Source of the DNA: Piper betle
Taxonomy: Eukaryota; Streptophyta; Magnoliopsida; Piperales; Piperaceae
Assembly (NCBI GenBank): GCA_033002965.1
Contig: JAURVB010014090.1
Span: forward strand, 1 to 64,000
Reading direction: 5' to 3'
DNA: 64,000 nt
Shown here: in pieces, positions 10,816 to 22,028 of the stretch
How the letters are laid out: every line of letters begins with the position of its first letter
Position numbering within the stretch: the first letter of the stretch is position 1
Program-made: the position numbers and the translations under genes
Notes under the pieces: model-generated
Seen by the model: only the letters and a program-made list of their open reading frames with translations
The model's database searches: none
Told to the model about the DNA's origin: nothing

Positions 10816-12370
10816 AGTACCACAGGTGGGTACTGACCAACTCCCTCGGTAACGTCACACATCCCATCCATCTTGCATGCAAGTCAAAATCCAAAATCAT
10901 AATATATATATCAACTCTGGGAAGTGCCATATAGCACTAAAGTATGACTTTAAGCTGGATCATATAACCTTTCAAAAACTCATTAAGAGATCTTATCCTT
11001 GAGGTTTTTGTAATTTAGAAGATTGGTTAAATGACTTGTACACAGTTGGATCAAATAAAATATCACTAACTACGTTCTACAATATAAATCAATTCACGTG
11101 AGCCAAATAGAAGATCATGCAGAAGAGAATCCTCACGGACCTATGAATAGCTCTTCGTCCTACCATAGCAAGCCCAACTCCAAGCTGCCTAGTGATGTGG
11201 ACAACTACATGCTCCTATATGATGAATATGTGCAATACCAAATAGTTCTAAATGTAGTAAGGATGATGACGTGCAACAAGAAATTAAATAAACATACTAA
11301 TCTAATGATCTGATAATTGTGCTCACACATAAAATTTGATATCGTGCAATAAATTGAACAAGCTAATAAACTATGTGTTGAAATCACAAGTACGATGTCA
11401 CTATATTAGGGACATCAGATAGGCTTACACTCACACAATTGAGATACTAAAAGATATAGACACCTATACTTAAGATATCCTAATATAGTAAACAATCACG
11501 TAGTATCTAAATAATTATTAAAATAATCTAATCTGGTTGGTAAATTACTTGGCAACTCAATAGTTAAATTGCCAAAACGAATTAAGATCTAGAACTTGAA
11601 AAGATGTCGAATCGAATAGATTCGATTGGCTCATTTGAAGCGAATTGAAATATCATTAGTCACCTAACCAAACTGTGCAAATAATAATTTTTATTGATTA
11701 AATATTTTTTCATTTAATAAATTAATTAATTCATTCTAAAATTAATTAAAGCCATGCGGTTGGCTCGTTTTAAAATTGTTATTGCATTACTATTTAATTA
11801 ATTAGTAATTATTACACAATTTAGGCAACTCAGATGCGACCCAAATTTTATAAAGTTCATATATATCACTTTGATTAGGTGATTTAAGAAGTGTTTTACT
11901 GTGCACAATTAACAAACGCAAAATAAATAATCCAAACAATAATAAAGATGCAAACTTTATCTAAAAATTAATTTTTTTAATGATCAAACATGCAAAATAT
12001 ATCAAATAAAGTACTAAAATAATCAAAATGATATAATCTACATAATTCTATCAAGATCTATTTGAAATAATCCAAAACACGCAAAATAACCCAAAAATGG
12101 GAAAAAGCATACCTGGAAGACAGCGAAGAGAAAGGGAAAGAGGGAGAAGAAAGGATGAGAAGAAGAAGATAAGAAGAGGAGAAGAGAGGGCGGCCAAGAG
12201 GAGAGAGACAAGGGTTTTGGGATTGTGGCAACTAGGGTTTTATTTAATAAAATAAATTTGTGCACTAATAAGTGTTGCAGTGCTGAGCACACTCATGGCA
12301 CACCACACACATGTCAGCACCACAGCCTTCGGGGAGCGTTAGACCCCTAGGGTTGATTGGGAAAGGCTAC
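10816..12370 (-). repeat. Continuation of the oldest family D LTR, then unassigned AT-rich DNA
   Basis: From 10816 to about 11090 the order of landmarks follows family D (for example AGAGATCTTATCCTTGAGG near 10985 and ATCAAATAAAATATCACTAA near 11051, which match 5100-5190). Beyond about 11100 the similarity fades. A purine-rich tract lies at 12110-12210. Short open frames here show no recognisable protein. Confidence 0.45.
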
Positions 12371-14341
12371 CATAACACCCAAATTCGACCTGATGCTGAA
12401 CCGAATCAAAATGCTAGACTTGGCAAACTAATCATTAGACTAGTTAAATCGAACTAACGTATGGAAGTAGGTCTTAACCTTATAGGAGGCTTAAGATAGA
12501 AAACATTCATGGGCACTATCGTATGCATGCTTATACCATACACTATAAGAAATGCTCGAAACTTGAACTCTGCCAATATGCTCACTTTGTGTTGTAAAAA
12601 GGAGCACCTCCACTCCAATAAAGTTGACTTTAAAAGATGCAATAATCGTTTTGTGTTATAGAAGAAATGTAGCCCGCTACAAAAAAGAGGTTGAACTTGA
12701 AATCATATGCATGAGTAAGTTCTTATACTTAAGTTTCAACCTTGATTATATTATGCATCTTATTCCTTATTGTGAAGATGCGGAAAAAGAATTAAGAATC
12801 GTGGTTACCTGTTCCACATACCCTAAGCACACAATATAAAATTAACATAAACATCATCAACTGTCACACTTGGTCCTCATGGGGAGTCTTCAAGTAGCAA
12901 GAACCGTGTGTTCCTTCAATCAACGTTACTTCCACAAACCACACAGTTGCAAAGAGGGGTTTAGTGTACCTAATATTGTTCTTCGTTAATTCCTGAACTT
13001 TGAGACTTAGCACCCTGCAGAATATTTGTTAGATTTTCTCCAAAGTATAACCCTTTACATATCAATGGTTAGAAATAAAAATAAGTAAACACACACATAA
13101 GCATCCAAGCCTGAGATCATAACTGATCAATCATACAAAGTTTGGGACAACCCCTCATATAAGTATATCATACTTCCCAAGGAAGACATACATAAACAAA
13201 AGATAATAAAACACAACCCCTACCTCCCACAAGCCACCGGATCGTCGTGCCTAGGTCGGCCTATGCCAGCCAATGACAAAGAAACTCACCAACATGTATA
13301 ATACGAAAACATCAGTAATTAAAAGATCATTGAATCTACAGGAATCCAGTAAAATAGTCAAATTGGCAGATTGATGATGGAACATCTATGGAAAGAACGA
13401 AACTTCAGGAATAACACTCACAGGACAATAATCAAGAGAGTTAACTTAGAACTCTGAGATAAACATTGGCACAATAGCACAACACAACATACATACAAAT
13501 ATATCATAAATCATATACTTACGCCCTCATAAGACCTTCAAATAACACCTATCATGGTACTCAAATGGCTAGGGACTAGTTGTTAGTGCCACGAGCTCCA
13601 AAAATGCACTACATTATCCGGTACCTAATATTCTGTGCTGCTCTAGGTTAGAGGAGTACTAGTACAATCTTCGCATCTCCTTAATTCTCATATCACAAAA
13701 TTGAAACCCTCAAATACATACTTATAAGGCTTGGGTAGAGAACTCATAGTTTACTTGACTGGATTTTATAAGTTTAAAAATTATTAAGGGATCTTAACCT
13801 TGAAGTTTTATTAAACATCGAAAAACTTGCCTAGATGGTCTAGCCTAAATGGGATTCAATAAAATACCACTAACGCTGTCCTATTGTGAAATCTATAACT
13901 AAACTCTATTTAAGAGTCATTTAGAGTGTCAAGCGTAAAGAATCCTATAGACTTGGTGAGTGAAGTTCCTTGACTCAGCACGGCAAGCTCATTCCATGTG
14001 TCTTAATGAGATAAATGCATCAGACACGGACATGACATGCGATACGAGGCAAGGCGTTGAATGAAGCAATCAATAACTAGTTATTCACACTTTAATTGCT
14101 ATTAAGTTGATTAATTAATCATTAGAGAAGCTTAACGGTTCATTAGGGATTTATGAGTCCAAACTCTAATTTCACTTAAGCCTGGAATGCGTAGGACTGC
14201 CCAACTTAGATAAATTTTCCACTATCCTAAATGAACTCTTATTGGGCTAAAATTTGGTAGGCTTCTTCCTAACCATGGTTGCAAAAATCAAAATCAGAAT
14301 TAGAATCGGTTTTCAAAAGAGTCAGAATCGAAATCGGAATC

Positions 14342-14494
14342 TGTGAGATCCCTCAACTTAATCCCACATCTAATACCTACTGGGAGAAGATCCTGTTTAT
14401 AAGTGAGAATGGACTATAGATCTTTAACTTGGGTTAACTATTTTAAAGAAATAACTTAGGCCCATTATATTGCACTTTGGGTCGGGTCGTTACA
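14342..14494 (+). repeat. TRIM left LTR
   Basis: 153 bp, TG...CA termini. A TATA-like TTTATAAG lies near 14395, a candidate promoter. Confidence 0.92.
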
Positions 14495-14651
14495 AACGGT
14501 ATTAGAGCAACCTGGTTACGTGTTAGATAGTGGGCTGGACTAGAGACGTTGGCTTGGCTGCCGGTCACGGGCCAAGGAAGGTTGTGGGCTGGGGTTAGTA
14601 ACATGTCAAATGTAGGAATTTTGGGGACGAAATTTCCTAAGGTGGGTGGAT

Positions 14652-14804
14652 TGTGAGATCCCTCAACTTAATCCCACATCTAATACCTACTGGGAGAAGA
14701 TCCTGTTTATAAGTGAGAATAAACTATAGATATTTAACTTGGGTTAACTATTTTAAAGAAATGACTTAGGTCTATTATATTGCAGTTTGGGCCGGGTCGT
14801 TACA
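14652..14804 (+). repeat. TRIM right LTR
   Basis: 153 bp, a near-copy of 14342-14494 with a handful of substitutions. Confidence 0.92.
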
Positions 14805-17117
14805 GAATCGGTCTAAATCGAACAAGAATCGGTTCAGTTGAATCGGTCTGAATTGGTCCAAATCGGTCATATATAATAATTTGACAACTCATAACATAAA
14901 TATATAAAAATTAGATATTGAAGTAAATTTGATATTATTGTGTGTATTATATTTTATGATATTTTTTTCATATTTTTTGGATTTTTTTAAAATTATTTTT
15001 AATTAATTTTTTTTACTCAAGTCTGAATCGAGTCAACTTTTAATTACAAAAATGCCCCTCCCGCTCTTCACCCCCGCCGTCCCCGCCCTACCTCCCCCGT
15101 CGACCCGGCCATGCCCGGACTCCCCCTACCGTCCCACGCCCGAACTCCCTTCGCCGGCCCACGCCCGGACTCCCCCTGCCGGCCCATGCCCGGACACCCC
15201 CTGCCGGCCACACCATGCCCCATCCCCCTTGCGCATCTGCCCCGCCCTGCCACCCTAGTCTTGTCGGCTCCAATCCGTCCCCCTGTCGGCCTTGCCTCCC
15301 CCTTCGGCCCCACCCTGCTCTATTGGAGCAAAAAGGTGGCAGCGACGGTAGAAGGAGAGCAAGGGGTATTTCTATAATTGTAAACTTTGAATTCTTATTT
15401 TGTCCATGCATAAATAATTTATGTAATATAAAACTAAAGGTATTTTAATAATTTACCCAAAACCGATTCAAAAACCGATTTCACCCAAATTTGAAACGGA
15501 TTCTGCCCAATCCGATTTAAATCGGCCAATTCTAAATAGAATCGGCCGATTTTTTCAAGAGTGTTCCTAACCGGCCAAGGTATTTTCCTAATTTTTTATA
15601 GCGGCTGAACTAGTGGTTTCATTGAATTTCAAAGTCCATCAATCCAATTGGGCTACTTCTTGATTTCATGGGCTGTGCTACACACTTAACTAGATGCGCC
15701 GTGGTCATGGGCTTCTAACAGGTCTAAATTCTAAGGAAAACTCTCGTGGATTCCTAACATCATGGTCCTACTCTTCAGAGAATATAGGGTCAAAATTCAA
15801 TCTGGGATGTACTAGAAAAGTCAAGGATTAAGGTTTCAAATCTGAGGAATTCTAGGTCTAGCCCTACATAGGACAAAGGGAAAATTACTAATGGGCCTTA
15901 GAGTTATCAAATAGGTCTGAATTTTCTTATGGGCCTAAAGGAATCCTAAGGGAATGTCCGTGAAAAAGTTCAGGAAATTTTATGTCAAGAACAATGATAA
16001 TTATATTTTATAAAAAATGCCGGAGATTAGGGTTAAACCTGCTTTTCTGTACGCTTCAGAACGAGAGTTTTAATGACTGCCCAAAAGATCTCAGATTAAG
16101 ATCAATTTTGTCAGGGTTCAATTAGACACTTCACGGATCTTAACTTAATTTTATCAGGATTTTGATCTTAACTTAATTTTATTAGGATTTTAGGAGGCTT
16201 CAGAGTGGTTGATATTATTTTCCTAAGGTCAAACATTAACAAAGTCTTGCACAGGACAATATATGTAGTCCCATTTTACACATGATGTTCATGCCCTTAA
16301 TGTTTTAGTGTGAAAATTTGTGTATGAAGCTAATCCATTCATATACATATTAGCAAAAGATCTAGCACAAAAGTCATATACACATGGCTACAAAATCACA
16401 AAATAATCATCATAGATCAGGCAAGAAACTAGAGCATAGCATAATCTAGGCATGATATAGTAACATGAAAAATATGAAATGCACATGGATGTAAAGCTAC
16501 TTGAGTCAGAAACAAGATGAAACAAAGATCACATTTTATGATACTAAATGCATGAGATATTACAGATCTAACATAAACAGGTCATAGATAGTGATGGTCA
16601 TGAACATACTAGAATGTACAAGCCATAACTCTTTCCACACATACAGGAAATGCATGTAACAAAGCTTAAATAAAACTAGAGAGACTAAATACAATCTAGA
16701 GCAAGCCAAATACCACGAACAAGCAAGGAAAACAAACACAAACACAAACAAAAGGGAGGAAAAACACGTACCACTAAGGAGGAGAAGACCCAAGCCAAAG
16801 GGAAGCCTCTGAAGCTCTAGGTGGATGGTTGAGAGCTCCAACAGTGGAGGAAACAAGGAAGGGAGAATGGAGGTCTGGAAGGAAGGGGGAGGAAGGAGGG
16901 AGAAGAAGGAAAGGATGGAAGAAAGGGAGGGAAGAGGGTTAAAAAAGAAAGGGAAAACAGGCGCCAAGTCAACACAAATGGTGGGGTTGCCACCCGCCTG
17001 TCATGACGTGATAAGTTGCAACGCAAAGGCACTTGAATTCCTAGAGCAAAAGCGCCCAGAAAGTGCAAACGTGGAGCCAGGAACTGAATCCCTACTTCGG
17101 CTATGTGCTGGCGTAAG

Positions 17118-17773
17118 CCTGGTTGTAAAAATAGCCGATTCTGAATCCGAATTAGCCGATTCCACTTGGATCAAATGAAAACCGATTCAAAAAACCCATT
17201 GAATCGGTTTTCATCTAAATCGGTTCGTGAATCGGCCGATTCAGGGCGCAGGGGCAGGGCGCACAGGGGTGGGGCGGCGGTAGCAGGGAGGGACAGGGCG
17301 GGGCTAGAGGGGAGAGGCAGGGCACAGTGGGCGCAAGGCGAGGCACGGCGGGCGAGGGCGGGGTGGGCAAGTCTGGGGGAGGGGGGCGCGGTAGCGGCGG
17401 CGGTGGTGATAGAAAAGGAAGGCGGATGCGGGAGAGAAAATGCGAAGGGAAAGAAATAATATTCGTGGTATTTTCGTAATTAAAACTTGACTTGTGTCCG
17501 ACGCGAGTCAAAAATAATAACTAACTCTAAATAATTTAAAAAAATCTAAAAAAAATATGAAAAAATATCATAAATTATAATACACACAATAATATCAAAA
17601 TAACATCAATATCTAATTTTTATATATTTATGTTATGAGTTGTTAAATTATTATATATGATCGATTTAGACATATTCAGACCAATTTAATTGAACCGATT
17701 CCTGTCCAATTTCGATTTGAAATCTGACTCCCTCAAAAACTGATTTTAATTCCCATTCGATTTATGCACCATG
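17118..17773 (-). mobile_element. hAT-like non-autonomous element, second copy, opposite orientation
   Basis: Flanked by a perfect 8-bp duplication GGCGTAAG (17110-17117 and 17774-17781). The left end CCTGGTTGTAAAAATAG pairs with the right end read in reverse, CATGGTGCATAAATCG. Subterminal AATCGG / CCGATT hexamers and the AT-rich block with ATATTTATGTTATGAGTTG are shared in inverse order with 14274-15563, so both belong to one family. A G-rich block (17240-17400) and the palindromic module (17459-17515, minus orientation) fill the centre. No transposase is present. Confidence 0.82.
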
Positions 17774-18122
17774 GGCGTAAGGGCGTTGTACCGCCATTAC
17801 GCCAAGCCTTTTAGCTAATAATTAAGGTTTTTCACAACCGAACGTAGCAAACAAACACACACAGCCAAGACATGCAACTAGACACGCTAGGACATGGTCC
17901 TAAGGTCTATCTATAACACCAAACACATAAAAGGAAAAAAAGGCGGGACCACATAGTGTCCAAATGAGTGTGGCTAATGCCACTTTGACTAGTGTCCGGG
18001 TGAACAATATCATACCTTATAATATATTACCGATTAATAATACCGATCACATATTACCTGGCTCGGCTCACAAACGAACCAACACAAAACCAACGGGTAA
18101 AAAGCCTGGGTTTTACAACTAC

Positions 18123-19124
18123 TAAGGCACGAATAGGGCTACAGGATATGCTAAGGATGCATTGACACTACTCTAACGTGACACACGGACAAAGGCTAGA
18201 CTTACTTCAAACTTGGACTCATAATTTTGATTAAAACTCGAATGAAAAATACGCTTTAGAATTGATAGTTGGAAGAATTATAGACATAATTATAAATATG
18301 GCTAGCTTGAATTAAAGAGCTTTGATTCGGCTAAACTTGATGATCAAACTAAAAGCATTTGAATTTGATGCTAATCATGCACTTAATATGTTGTATATGT
18401 GTGCATTTTGTCTGCAATTGGGATGAGGTAAAGATGTATAAATCATTTAGAAATGGATTTAAATTGGAAGTCACTAAAAAAATCTTAAATTATGTAAAAC
18501 CTAACCCAGTTTTTACGGCTAGTTTAACTTTGGTTCAACTCGTTTAGTGTTCGATTAGTCCGATCCGATCATGTTGACATTAAGTGAGTCCATGTGTGTT
18601 GTTGTGGACTTGACCTTATTGGTGACATAGTTTGATTAAAAAACAAAGTATGTTACATGAGTATATGTTTGAAAGAGGGTTATAAATGGGCATCTGATTT
18701 AGTGATCATTTAAAATTAAAGAAACAAAAATAGTAAACAAATTATTCATTGTATAAAAAAAAGGGTACAAATTTCAATTAATTAATTGAGACTAATTTAA
18801 CTATAAATTAATGGCAACCTAATTCATAGTAAACCACTTTACTATAACCATGTTTTAATGATTAATGAAAAATTATTTAGTCATTTTACATGAAATTAAA
18901 AAAAACTCATCCTTACTTGAACACTAAATTTGAAATTTTTAGTTGTCAAAATTAATTTCACTTTTGATAAAATTATTTAATTATTTTTTTATTATTTTAT
19001 TATTTTTCTAGTTTGTTTGTAATACTCAAAGAGGCAGAGATATATCCATGCAAGGCATGCACCCACATTGGACGTGCACCGCCATTGATCAAGAGAAGTA
19101 GTAGCAGAGGTATAGCTAGCAGCC
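18123..19124. other. Gene-proximal spacer upstream of the PPR-DYW gene
   Basis: AT-rich DNA without a recognisable element, of which the last few hundred bases presumably contain the promoter and 5' leader of the gene at 19125. No canonical TATA box at a convincing position was found. T/A runs at 18975-19010 are the only marked feature. Confidence 0.4.
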
Positions 19125-21656
19125 ATGGCGGCCACCCTCTCCCAACCCCTTCCCCCCATCTTCCCCTCCCACCCAACACCCCACTGCACCTCTCCCCCAC
19201 TCGTCGTTCCCAATCGCAACGACGCGGCTCGGCGTCTGCAGATGTGCAGAGGCGTGCAAGACCTCAAGCTCGTCCATGGCCAAATGTTGAAGAACGGGCT
19301 CGCCCGCGACCCCGCCGCCGTCTGCAAGCTTGTTTCCGCCTGCGCCGAGATGGGCAGCGAGGAAAGCTTGGGTCTTGCGCGAAAAGTGCTCGAGGTTTCG
19401 ATGGGAACAAGGCTTCATGTTAGCTTGTTTGCTTGGAATTCGGTTATCAGAGGATACACCTTTGCGGGCATGGGGGAAGAAGCTTTCCTGCTCTACGTTC
19501 AGATGTTGGTTCGTGGAGTTTCGCCGGATCGGTTTACGTTTCCTTTTGTTGTCAATGCTTGCGCAAAGATCGCTGCTTTGAGAGCTGGTGAGCAGGTTCA
19601 TGGCTCTCTGATCAAGATGGCGTGGGAGCTTGATGTGTATCTTTCCAACTCTTTGGTTCATTTCTACTGTGAATGCGGGGAGATGGACTCTGCTAGGGAG
19701 GTGTTTGACAAAATGTCTGAGAGAAATGTTGTGTCCTGGACTACGTTGATCAGTGGTCATACTCGGAGAGAGCAGCCTGGGAAAGCTATTGATCTGTTTG
19801 AGCAAATGAAGCTTGCTTGTTCCGAGGTGCCGAATTCGGTTACCATGTGCTCTGTGGTGTCTGCTTGTGCAAGGTTGGGGAAATTGGAAGCCGGTGAGAG
19901 GGCATTGAGGTATATACAAGATATGGGGATTGGTCTGACTCCTGTTTTGGTTAATTCCTTGGTTGATATGTTCATGAAATGCAGTGATGTTTCAAGAGCA
20001 GAACGATTTTTTGAAGAGTGTGGAGATAAGAACTTGGTTTTGTGGAACACAATGATGTCGAATTATGTGCGTAAGTTCATGCCGGAGAAGGGGATTGAGG
20101 TTTTTGGCAGAATGTGGCAGCATGGGGTGAAACCAGATAGGGTCACTCTTTTAGCTGCTATTGCTGCTTGCACGCAGTTGGGCCAATTGGGATTTGGAAG
20201 GCAATGTCATTGTTATGCCATTCGCCAAGGGATGACCACTTGGGATTCAGTCACCAATTCACTTATCGACTTGTACATGAAATGTGAGGAACAGGAAATT
20301 GCATTGAGAGTTTTTGAAGAAATGGGGGATAAGAATGTAGTTTCTTGGAACACTGTGGTAGCTGGCTTTGTCAGGAACCAATATCTGGTAGCTGCGTTAG
20401 AAGTTTTCAATTTGATGCCAGAAAAGGATCTGGTCTCTTGGAACACCATAATCAGTGCTTTAGCACAAGATAGTCAGTTTGAGGAAGCTATTAACCTGTT
20501 CAGAGAAATGCAAACCTCGGGTGTCAATCCTGATAAGGTGACAATGGTGGGTGTTACTTCTGCTTGTGGGTACTTAAGTTCTCTTGAACTATCAAGATGG
20601 GTGCATGCCTACATCAAGAAATATGGAATTCACTGTGATCTCCAGCTTAGTACATCTCTTGTTGATATGTATGCAAGATGTGGGGATCTTGAGAGTTCAA
20701 TGCAAGTATTTCAAGAAATGAAGCAAAAGGATTGTTCTGCATGGACAGCAGCGATTGGGGCAATGGCAATGGAAGGAAATGGTGCAAGGGCAATCAAATT
20801 TTACAATGAGATGGTTGAACAAGGGGTGGAGCCTGATGAGATTACATTTGTTGGACTGTTAACTGCTTGCAGTCACAGTGGTTTAGTTGAAGAAGGAAAA
20901 GAATTTTTTGAGTTGATGATCAGTAAATATAGTATCAATCCTCAACTAGTACATTATGGATGCATGGTGGACTTGCTAGGCAGAGCTGGTCTCATAGAAG
21001 AGGCAAAGTTACTTGTCGAGAGCATGCCAGAGAAGCCAAATGATGTGATCTGGGGGTCACTGCTAACTGCTTGCAGGATCCACAACAATATTGATATTGC
21101 AGTTCTTGCTGCTAACAGAATGATTGAATTGGCTCCAGACAAAGCTGGTTCGCAAGTCCTTCTTTCAAATATATTTGCCTCTGCAAGACAATGGGCAGAT
21201 GTAGTCAAAGTGAGGCTCAACATGTTTAACAATGACATCCAAAAACTTCCAGGATCAAGCTTAATCCAGGTGAATGGATCCATACACGAGTTCACTGCTG
21301 GTGATGATTATCATCCTCAAATGAACCAAATAGCTCCTATGCTTGAAGAGATAGATCAGAAGCTTAAGAATGCAGGCTATCTCCCAGACTTGGCTAATGT
21401 GCTGCTTGATGTGGATGTAAAAGAGAAGCAGCATCTACTTAGCCGACACAGCGAGAAATTGGCAATGGCATACGGTCTCATCAGTACAGTTCGTGGAAAT
21501 CCTCTGCGAATAATTAAGAATCTGCGGATGTGTACAGATTGCCATGCATTCGCAAAACTGGTGTCTGCTATATATGATCGAGAAATTGTGATTAGAGACA
21601 ACAATCGGTTTCACTTTTTCCGGCAAGGAAAGTGCTCTTGCTTGGATTACTGGTGA
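19125..21656 (+). CDS. YS1: PLS-class PPR protein with DYW domain, YS1-like plastid RNA-editing factor
   Basis: An uninterrupted single-exon frame of 843 residues ends at TGA 21654-21656. The first ATG lies in a strong context (GCCATGGCG). The N-terminus (1-40) is rich in Ser, Pro and Thr with hardly any acid, like a chloroplast transit peptide. PPR motifs run from about 100 to 650, with typical WN(T/S)(I/V)I and SLVDMYxRCG segments. An E/E+ region follows (about 645-748, PG box LPGSSLIQV at 708-716), then a DYW domain (750-843). The deaminase-type zinc ligands are present: H775 and E777 (HSEKLA), C803 and C806 (CTDCH), H830, then C837 and C839 before the C-terminal DYW. Such proteins bind organelle transcripts and convert specific C to U. 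Length and sequence, including the LSRHSEKLAMAYGLIS stretch, resemble Arabidopsis At3g22690 (YS1, rpoB editing in plastids). That orthology is inferred from memory. It is the only intact cellular gene here. Confidence 0.95.
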   Translation: MAATLSQPLPPIFPSHPTPHCTSPPLVVPNRNDAARRLQMCRGVQDLKLVHGQMLKNGLARDPAAVCKLVSACAEMGSEESLGLARKVLEVSMGTRLHVSLFAWNSVIRGYTFAGMGEEAFLLYVQMLVRGVSPDRFTFPFVVNACAKIAALRAGEQVHGSLIKMAWELDVYLSNSLVHFYCECGEMDSAREVFDKMSERNVVSWTTLISGHTRREQPGKAIDLFEQMKLACSEVPNSVTMCSVVSACARLGKLEAGERALRYIQDMGIGLTPVLVNSLVDMFMKCSDVSRAERFFEECGDKNLVLWNTMMSNYVRKFMPEKGIEVFGRMWQHGVKPDRVTLLAAIAACTQLGQLGFGRQCHCYAIRQGMTTWDSVTNSLIDLYMKCEEQEIALRVFEEMGDKNVVSWNTVVAGFVRNQYLVAALEVFNLMPEKDLVSWNTIISALAQDSQFEEAINLFREMQTSGVNPDKVTMVGVTSACGYLSSLELSRWVHAYIKKYGIHCDLQLSTSLVDMYARCGDLESSMQVFQEMKQKDCSAWTAAIGAMAMEGNGARAIKFYNEMVEQGVEPDEITFVGLLTACSHSGLVEEGKEFFELMISKYSINPQLVHYGCMVDLLGRAGLIEEAKLLVESMPEKPNDVIWGSLLTACRIHNNIDIAVLAANRMIELAPDKAGSQVLLSNIFASARQWADVVKVRLNMFNNDIQKLPGSSLIQVNGSIHEFTAGDDYHPQMNQIAPMLEEIDQKLKNAGYLPDLANVLLDVDVKEKQHLLSRHSEKLAMAYGLISTVRGNPLRIIKNLRMCTDCHAFAKLVSAIYDREIVIRDNNRFHFFRQGKCSCLDYW

Positions 21657-22028
21657 AGGAGAAAGAGTGGTTGCTAAAAACTCAGGAATCTCTCAAGAGT
21701 TGGACATGTCAGGAGCAGCAATTCTTGATGCATGTTGAAGTTGCTGACTTGCAGCCAATATTTTGGATACTAGAAGACTCTCAGGATGGCTTAATTTGAA
21801 GTCCACCTAGTGTGGTAGGATCTTATGCATCCCAAGTCTCAAAATCCCATAACCAAACATATCTTCATGGAGGATAATTTTCATGCTTATTTGGGTGATC
21901 TATCCATGAGCAGGAGGATGAAGCAAATCAGGTAAAACTTAATGCAAAGGTTTATTGGGCAGCCATGCATTTATATACATCTGTTTGCAACAGAGCAAGG
22001 GACTCATTACTTGAAACTCTGGCAATGC
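21657..22028. other. 3' flank of the PPR gene
   Basis: Contains the presumed 3' UTR. No obvious AATAAA signal was found. The decayed gypsy coding sequence starts at 22029, so any 3' UTR or terminator must fit within about 370 bp or read into the transposon. Confidence 0.4.

Larger units (their letters stand above)
14342..14804 (+). mobile_element. TRIM retrotransposon (complete, 463 bp)
   Basis: Two 153-bp LTRs (14342-14494 and 14652-14804) begin TGTGAGATCCC and end GGTCGTTACA. They differ at only a few positions and flank a 157-bp internal region without coding capacity. A target duplication GAATC lies at 14337-14341 and 14805-14809. A primer-binding site CGGTATTAGAGCAACC (about 14497-14512) resembles the initiator-Met tRNA complement. 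A polypurine tract AAGGTGGGTGGAT immediately precedes the right LTR. All parts of a terminal-repeat retrotransposon in miniature are therefore visible. It must move with enzymes from another element. Confidence 0.93.
14274..15563 (+). mobile_element. hAT-like non-autonomous element with nested TRIM
   Basis: Flanked by a perfect 8-bp duplication TTCCTAAC (14266-14273 and 15564-15571), the size typical of the hAT superfamily. The ends are imperfect inverted repeats: CATGGTTGCAAAAATC on the left, and CACTCTTGAAAAAATC on the right read in reverse. Subterminal regions are packed with AATCGG / CCGATT hexamers in both orientations, a plausible transposase-binding pattern. The centre has a palindromic module (about 15011-15060) followed by a C-rich block (15052-15330). 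No transposase is present. Without the TRIM and its duplication it is about 822 bp. Confidence 0.82.
12371..18117 (-). mobile_element. Old family D solo LTR carrying two hAT-like insertions
   Basis: The plus-strand start is CATAACACCCAAATTCG (the terminal TG has decayed to CA) and the end is AAGCCTGGGTTTTACA at 18117. The flanks are GCTAC (12366-12370) and ACTAC (18118-18122), a probable 5-bp duplication with one mismatch. Internal landmarks of family D are present, such as 13770-13880 with AAGGGATCTTAACCTTGAAG and GGGATTCAATAAAATACCACTAA. Two hAT-like elements (14274-15563 and 17118-17773) lie inside. Without them about 3.8 kb remains, longer than the other copies, so another small insertion may be hidden. 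Confidence 0.65.

Noticed and set aside
16560..17068. Minus-strand frames of 83-135 codons near 16.6-17.1 kb
   Set aside because: Hydrophobic Phe/Leu/Ser composition comes from the purine-rich plus strand. No family resemblance and no start or splice context.
19116..19919. 267-codon minus-strand frame opposite the PPR gene
   Set aside because: It is an antisense shadow of the PPR coding sequence with no recognisable domain.
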